A stretch of 64,000 nt of DNA from the NCBI RefSeq assembly GCF_022828365.1, contig NZ_JAJQJU010000001.1, positions 186,001 to 250,000 on the forward strand, given 5' to 3'. This stretch comes from Candidatus Nanosynbacter sp. TM7-087. Its GTDB lineage: Bacteria; Patescibacteriota; Saccharimonadia; Saccharimonadales; Saccharimonadaceae. The notes below the pieces were generated by a model. It saw nothing but the letters and a program-made list of their open reading frames with translations. It made no database searches and was not told the origin of the DNA. Made by a program: the position numbers and the translations under genes. Positions 59,041 through 64,000 of this stretch are shown one piece after another; positions within the stretch are counted from its first letter, which is position 1; each line of letters begins with the position of its first letter.

Positions 59041-59253
59041 ATGGAAGCATTAGCATTCACACTTACCTACGCAATCCCAGCTGCATTTGCTGCAATCGGT
59101 GCCGCAATCGTTGGCGCAGCAGCCATGAACGCTGCTGGCCGTAACCCAGAAAAAATCAACGACCTACGCACAATGATGATCTTGGGTATTTCATTCATCG
59201 ACGCTATTGCTATTATCGGTTTCGTCGCAGCAATCGTCGGCAAAGTTATGTAG
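59041..59253 (+). CDS. atpE: ATP synthase F0 subunit c
   Basis: The 70-residue hairpin protein forms the rotor ring. The polar loop 'GRNPEKINDL' and the ion-carrying D54 in 'SFIDAIAIIGFVAA' are visible. The first helix has no Gln or Glu at the sodium-ligand positions, which suggests proton rather than sodium coupling. An AAAAGGAG ribosome site gives strong initiation, as expected for the most abundant subunit. Confidence 0.95.
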   Translation: MEALAFTLTYAIPAAFAAIGAAIVGAAAMNAAGRNPEKINDLRTMMILGISFIDAIAIIGFVAAIVGKVM

Positions 59254-59268
59254 TTTTCGGAGTAAATT

Positions 59269-59811
59269 GTGGAGAAAATATTAACACAATTTGCCAATTC
59301 TGGCGCATCGGAAAAAGCTGGTTTGTTTGATTCGCTGGGTATTGATTGGGTGCTGTTGGCGTTTCAGACGGTAGCATTTTTAATCTTGCTATTTGTTCTT
59401 CGCAAGTTTGTCTATCCGCCAATGATAGAAATGCTCGTCAAGCGAGAAAAAGACTTGAAAGCGGCTGACGCGGCGGCAAAATCCGCTAAGGAAAATGCCG
59501 ATCGAGCCGAAGAAATGACCGCCGAAATGATGCGAAAAGCACGAGCGCAAGCTAGCGACATTGTGGCGTCCGCTCGAGAAGAAGCGACTGAAGTCGTTGA
59601 AGAAGCGGCTAAAAAAGCGACTGCCAAATCTGAAGCTTTGATTAAAGAAGCGCATAATACGATTGCTCAAGAAATTGAAAACGCTAAGAAAGACCTGCAC
59701 AATTCGACATTAGAGTTGGTGGCTGAAGCGACTGGCAAGGTTTTGGGCGAGAAAATTGATGCGAAGAAAGATACAAAGCTGATTTCGGAAGCGCTTGGGG
59801 AGGCTGAATAG
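59269..59811 (+). CDS. atpF: ATP synthase F0 subunit b
   Basis: The stator stalk protein: one membrane helix (about 22-44, 'LLAFQTVAFLILLFVLRKFV') then a long Ala/Glu/Lys-rich coiled coil. 180 residues. The start is GTG 59269 with GGAG at 59259-59262. Its stop is directly followed by the atpH ATG. Confidence 0.93.
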   Translation: MEKILTQFANSGASEKAGLFDSLGIDWVLLAFQTVAFLILLFVLRKFVYPPMIEMLVKREKDLKAADAAAKSAKENADRAEEMTAEMMRKARAQASDIVASAREEATEVVEEAAKKATAKSEALIKEAHNTIAQEIENAKKDLHNSTLELVAEATGKVLGEKIDAKKDTKLISEALGEAE

Positions 59812-60210
59812 ATGAGATTAGTGTCCAGGAGGAAGTTGGCAAAGTACGCAGCTGAACAAATTTTAGCTGGCAATGATGCGGTGTTGGAAGAAATTGCTGG
59901 TCTTTTGATTTACGAAAAGCACGAACGTGAAGTTGATTTGTTGGTGCGAGACATTGAGGCTGAGTTGGCCGAGCGTGGTGAAATTGTAGCGTCGGTCGAG
60001 AGTGCGAGAGCGCTTGATGACAATACAAGGCGTAAAATAGAGCAATTTCTGGCGTCTGCGGCGAGCGATAAAAATAGCAAGCCAAAAGTGTCGCTAAGAG
60101 AATCAATTGACCCAACGTTGATTGGCGGATTTAAGCTACAAACGCCGACCGCAACACTGGACGCAACGGTTTCGAAGAAGTTAAACGACTTGCGGGCGAA
60201 GAAAATCTAG
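59812..60210 (+). CDS. atpH: ATP synthase F1 subunit delta
   Basis: Subunit delta joins the stator stalk to F1. The 132-residue product is shorter than the usual 175-180. It keeps the C-terminal 'DPTLIGGFKLQTPTATLDAT' and 'KLNDLRAKK', which match the family's D-x-x-L-I-G-G signature. The shortened N-terminal helical domain starts 'SRRKLAKYAAEQIL'. Position between atpF and atpA supports the call. Confidence 0.85.
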   Translation: MRLVSRRKLAKYAAEQILAGNDAVLEEIAGLLIYEKHEREVDLLVRDIEAELAERGEIVASVESARALDDNTRRKIEQFLASAASDKNSKPKVSLRESIDPTLIGGFKLQTPTATLDATVSKKLNDLRAKKI

Positions 60211-60218
60211 GAGGAAAA

Positions 60219-61745
60219 ATGAGCAAGATTGATGTGACAGAATTAGCCAAAAGCCTGCGGGAAAAAATCGCGCAGCTGGAGGCGACGGAAGGTTTGGAAG
60301 ATGCTGGCGTGGTTATTCGCGTTGGTGACGGCGTGGCTTGGGTGCATGGCTTAAGTAGTGCTGGCTATAGTGAAGTGCTGGAGATTGAAACTGATGGCGG
60401 CACGGTTGAAGCATTTGTCCTGAACTTGATGGAAGATGAAATTGGCGCGGTGATTCTTGGTGGTGAGGATAAGGTCAAGGCTGGCGCCAGCGTTCGCCGC
60501 AAAGGTTCGGTGCTAGACGTTCCTGTTGGCGAAGAGCTGTTGGGGCGAGTGGTTGACCCGCTAGGTCGACCTCTTGACGACGGTCCAGCGATTAAAACGA
60601 AGAAACGTGGCTTGATTGAGCGCCCTGCTATCGGCGTGATGGGCCGCAAATCGGTTCATGAACCTCTGATGACTGGTATTATGTCGATTGACGCGATGTT
60701 CCCAATCGGTCGTGGTCAGCGTGAGCTTATTATCGGTGACCGTCAAACTGGTAAGACGGCAATTGCTATTGATACGATGATTAACCAAGCTCGTCAAAAG
60801 ACTGGCGTGGTGAACGTTTATGTGGCAATTGGTCAAAAATTGTCGAAGATTGCCAGGTTGGTCGACCGATTGAAAGAAGAAGGTGTGATGGACCAGACGA
60901 TTATCGTCGCAACCAGCCCGTCCGACGCTGCCTCCCTGCTTTACTTGGCGCCTTACGCCGGTACCGCCATGGGGGAATATTTCCGCGATAACGGCGGTCA
61001 CGCATTGATGATTTATGACGATTTGACAAAGCACGCGGTGGCTTATCGACAGATGTCGCTATTGTTGCGCCGTCCACCGGGACGCGAAGCTTATCCAGGT
61101 GACGTCTTCTATTTGCATTCACGCTTGTTGGAACGCTCGGCTAAATTGTCAGATAAACTCGGTGCGGGAAGCTTGACGGCTCTGCCAATCATCGAAACGC
61201 AGGCTGGCGACATTTCTGCTTACATTCCGACCAACGTGATTTCCATTACTGACGGTCAGATTTTCCTGGAAACCGACTTGTTCTATCAAGGTATTCGCCC
61301 AGCCATCTCAGCCGGTCTATCAGTTTCTCGTGTTGGTGGCGCAGCTCAGACGAAGGCCGTTAAATCTGTCGGCGGAAACTTGAAGCTCGGTCTTTCACAG
61401 TTCCGCGAATTGGCATCATTTGCTCAATTCGGCTCAGATCTTGACGACGCGACAAAGGCTCAAATTGACCGCGGTCAGCGACTCACTGAACTTCTGAAGC
61501 AGCCACAATATCAGCCAATGAGCGTCTGGGAGCAATTTGTCAGTATCCACGCTGTGACTGGTGGTATGTTTGACGAAGTTCCAGTTTCTAGGATTAAGGA
61601 CGCACAGTCTGCTCTATTGACTTATCTCTGGAAAAATTCTAAAGATGCTATGCGTGAGTTGAACAAGGGCGACAAGCCTTCGGATGAGCAATTGAAATTG
61701 ATTGACGAAGCTACGAAAGAAATAGCGAAAGGATTTGAGGAGTAA
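60219..61745 (+). CDS. atpA: ATP synthase F1 subunit alpha
   Basis: The 508-residue non-catalytic nucleotide-binding subunit has Walker A 'IIGDRQTGKTAIAIDTMI', 'ALMIYDDLTKHAVAYRQMSL' and 'RPPGREAYPGDVFYLHSRLL', all signature stretches, and the ATPase alpha/beta motif 'PAISAGLSVSRVGGAAQ'. Full length. TAGGAGG precedes the ATG at good spacing. Confidence 0.98.
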   Translation: MSKIDVTELAKSLREKIAQLEATEGLEDAGVVIRVGDGVAWVHGLSSAGYSEVLEIETDGGTVEAFVLNLMEDEIGAVILGGEDKVKAGASVRRKGSVLDVPVGEELLGRVVDPLGRPLDDGPAIKTKKRGLIERPAIGVMGRKSVHEPLMTGIMSIDAMFPIGRGQRELIIGDRQTGKTAIAIDTMINQARQKTGVVNVYVAIGQKLSKIARLVDRLKEEGVMDQTIIVATSPSDAASLLYLAPYAGTAMGEYFRDNGGHALMIYDDLTKHAVAYRQMSLLLRRPPGREAYPGDVFYLHSRLLERSAKLSDKLGAGSLTALPIIETQAGDISAYIPTNVISITDGQIFLETDLFYQGIRPAISAGLSVSRVGGAAQTKAVKSVGGNLKLGLSQFRELASFAQFGSDLDDATKAQIDRGQRLTELLKQPQYQPMSVWEQFVSIHAVTGGMFDEVPVSRIKDAQSALLTYLWKNSKDAMRELNKGDKPSDEQLKLIDEATKEIAKGFEE

Positions 61746-61748
61746 TTC

Positions 61749-64000
<2,252 letters not shown>

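Noticed and set aside
59041-59253. Sodium-coupled ATP synthase
   Set aside because: The first helix of subunit c lacks the Gln/Glu ligands of sodium-type rings; D54 alone fits proton coupling.

Overview
This window most likely comes from a member of the Candidate Phyla Radiation, and Candidatus Saccharibacteria (TM7) is the best guess. The grounds are a compact gene set dominated by core functions, a stripped division/wall cluster, a sigma-region-4/HARE fusion, a VirD4/TraG-like coupling ATPase, a PEGA-domain envelope protein and a sortase, plus many genes whose -10 box sits only 6-12 bases before the start codon. TGA is used as an ordinary stop (murG and atpG, for example), which argues against the TGA=Gly lineages (Absconditabacteria, Gracilibacteria). 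The assignment rests on reading the sequence, not on a database search.

Layout. (1) 1-500: the end of a PIF1/RecD-like helicase. (2) 721-8945: a division/cell-wall cluster mraZ-rsmH-(23-codon mini-ORF)-ftsL-ftsI-mraY-ftsW-murG-ftsQ. It lacks murE, murF, murD, murC, ftsA and ftsZ. (3) 8946-18143: an AT-rich accessory island. It holds a DUF2726 protein, a small membrane protein, a ribbon-helix-helix regulator, and a complete type II-C CRISPR-Cas locus. That locus has an 11-repeat array on the + strand, with cas2, cas1, cas9 and a tracrRNA on the - strand. The island also holds two leader-like hairpin modules, two degenerate repeats and a long open frame with no start codon. (4) 18144-20720: a polyamine cluster (SpeH-type SAM decarboxylase, DUF4178 protein, membrane aminopropyltransferase). 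(5) 20724-28697: the coupling ATPase, the sigma4-HARE regulator, topA, a CDP-alcohol phosphatidyltransferase and dprA. (6) 28691-29035: a strong promoter driving an unidentified structured RNA. (7) 29047-34019: a Fur-family regulator with a two-gene permease, a DUF475/TerC-like protein, pth and a CobW-type GTPase. (8) 34114-49569: a CPBP protein, der, an RluB-type pseudouridine synthase, two two-component systems around tRNA-Glu, a DUF3048 protein, gltX and envelope proteins ending with a sortase. (9) 49661-57871: tRNA-Leu, a YjeF-like protein, exonuclease III, a hydrolase with two glycosyltransferases, smpB, an ABC-F ATPase, a glutaredoxin-like protein and a small zinc-ribbon protein. (10) 57911-64000: the ATP synthase operon atpI/Z-B-E-F-H-A-G-D, cut by the window end inside atpD.

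How the parts fit. The CRISPR locus looks self-sufficient. Each repeat ends in a perfect extended -10 (TGATATAAT), so each spacer may have its own promoter, as described for Neisseria type II-C systems. The tracrRNA lies just upstream of cas9 and runs in the same direction, and it has a clear anti-repeat, a GAAA-loop hairpin and a terminator. The most unusual signals are three. First, the leader module beside the array is duplicated, and its hairpin stem has changed sequence while keeping its pairing. Second, a second repeat-like sequence at 18049-18084 carries only G-U-compatible transitions. Third, the ~310-nt RNA at 28726-29035 does not match the common housekeeping RNAs.
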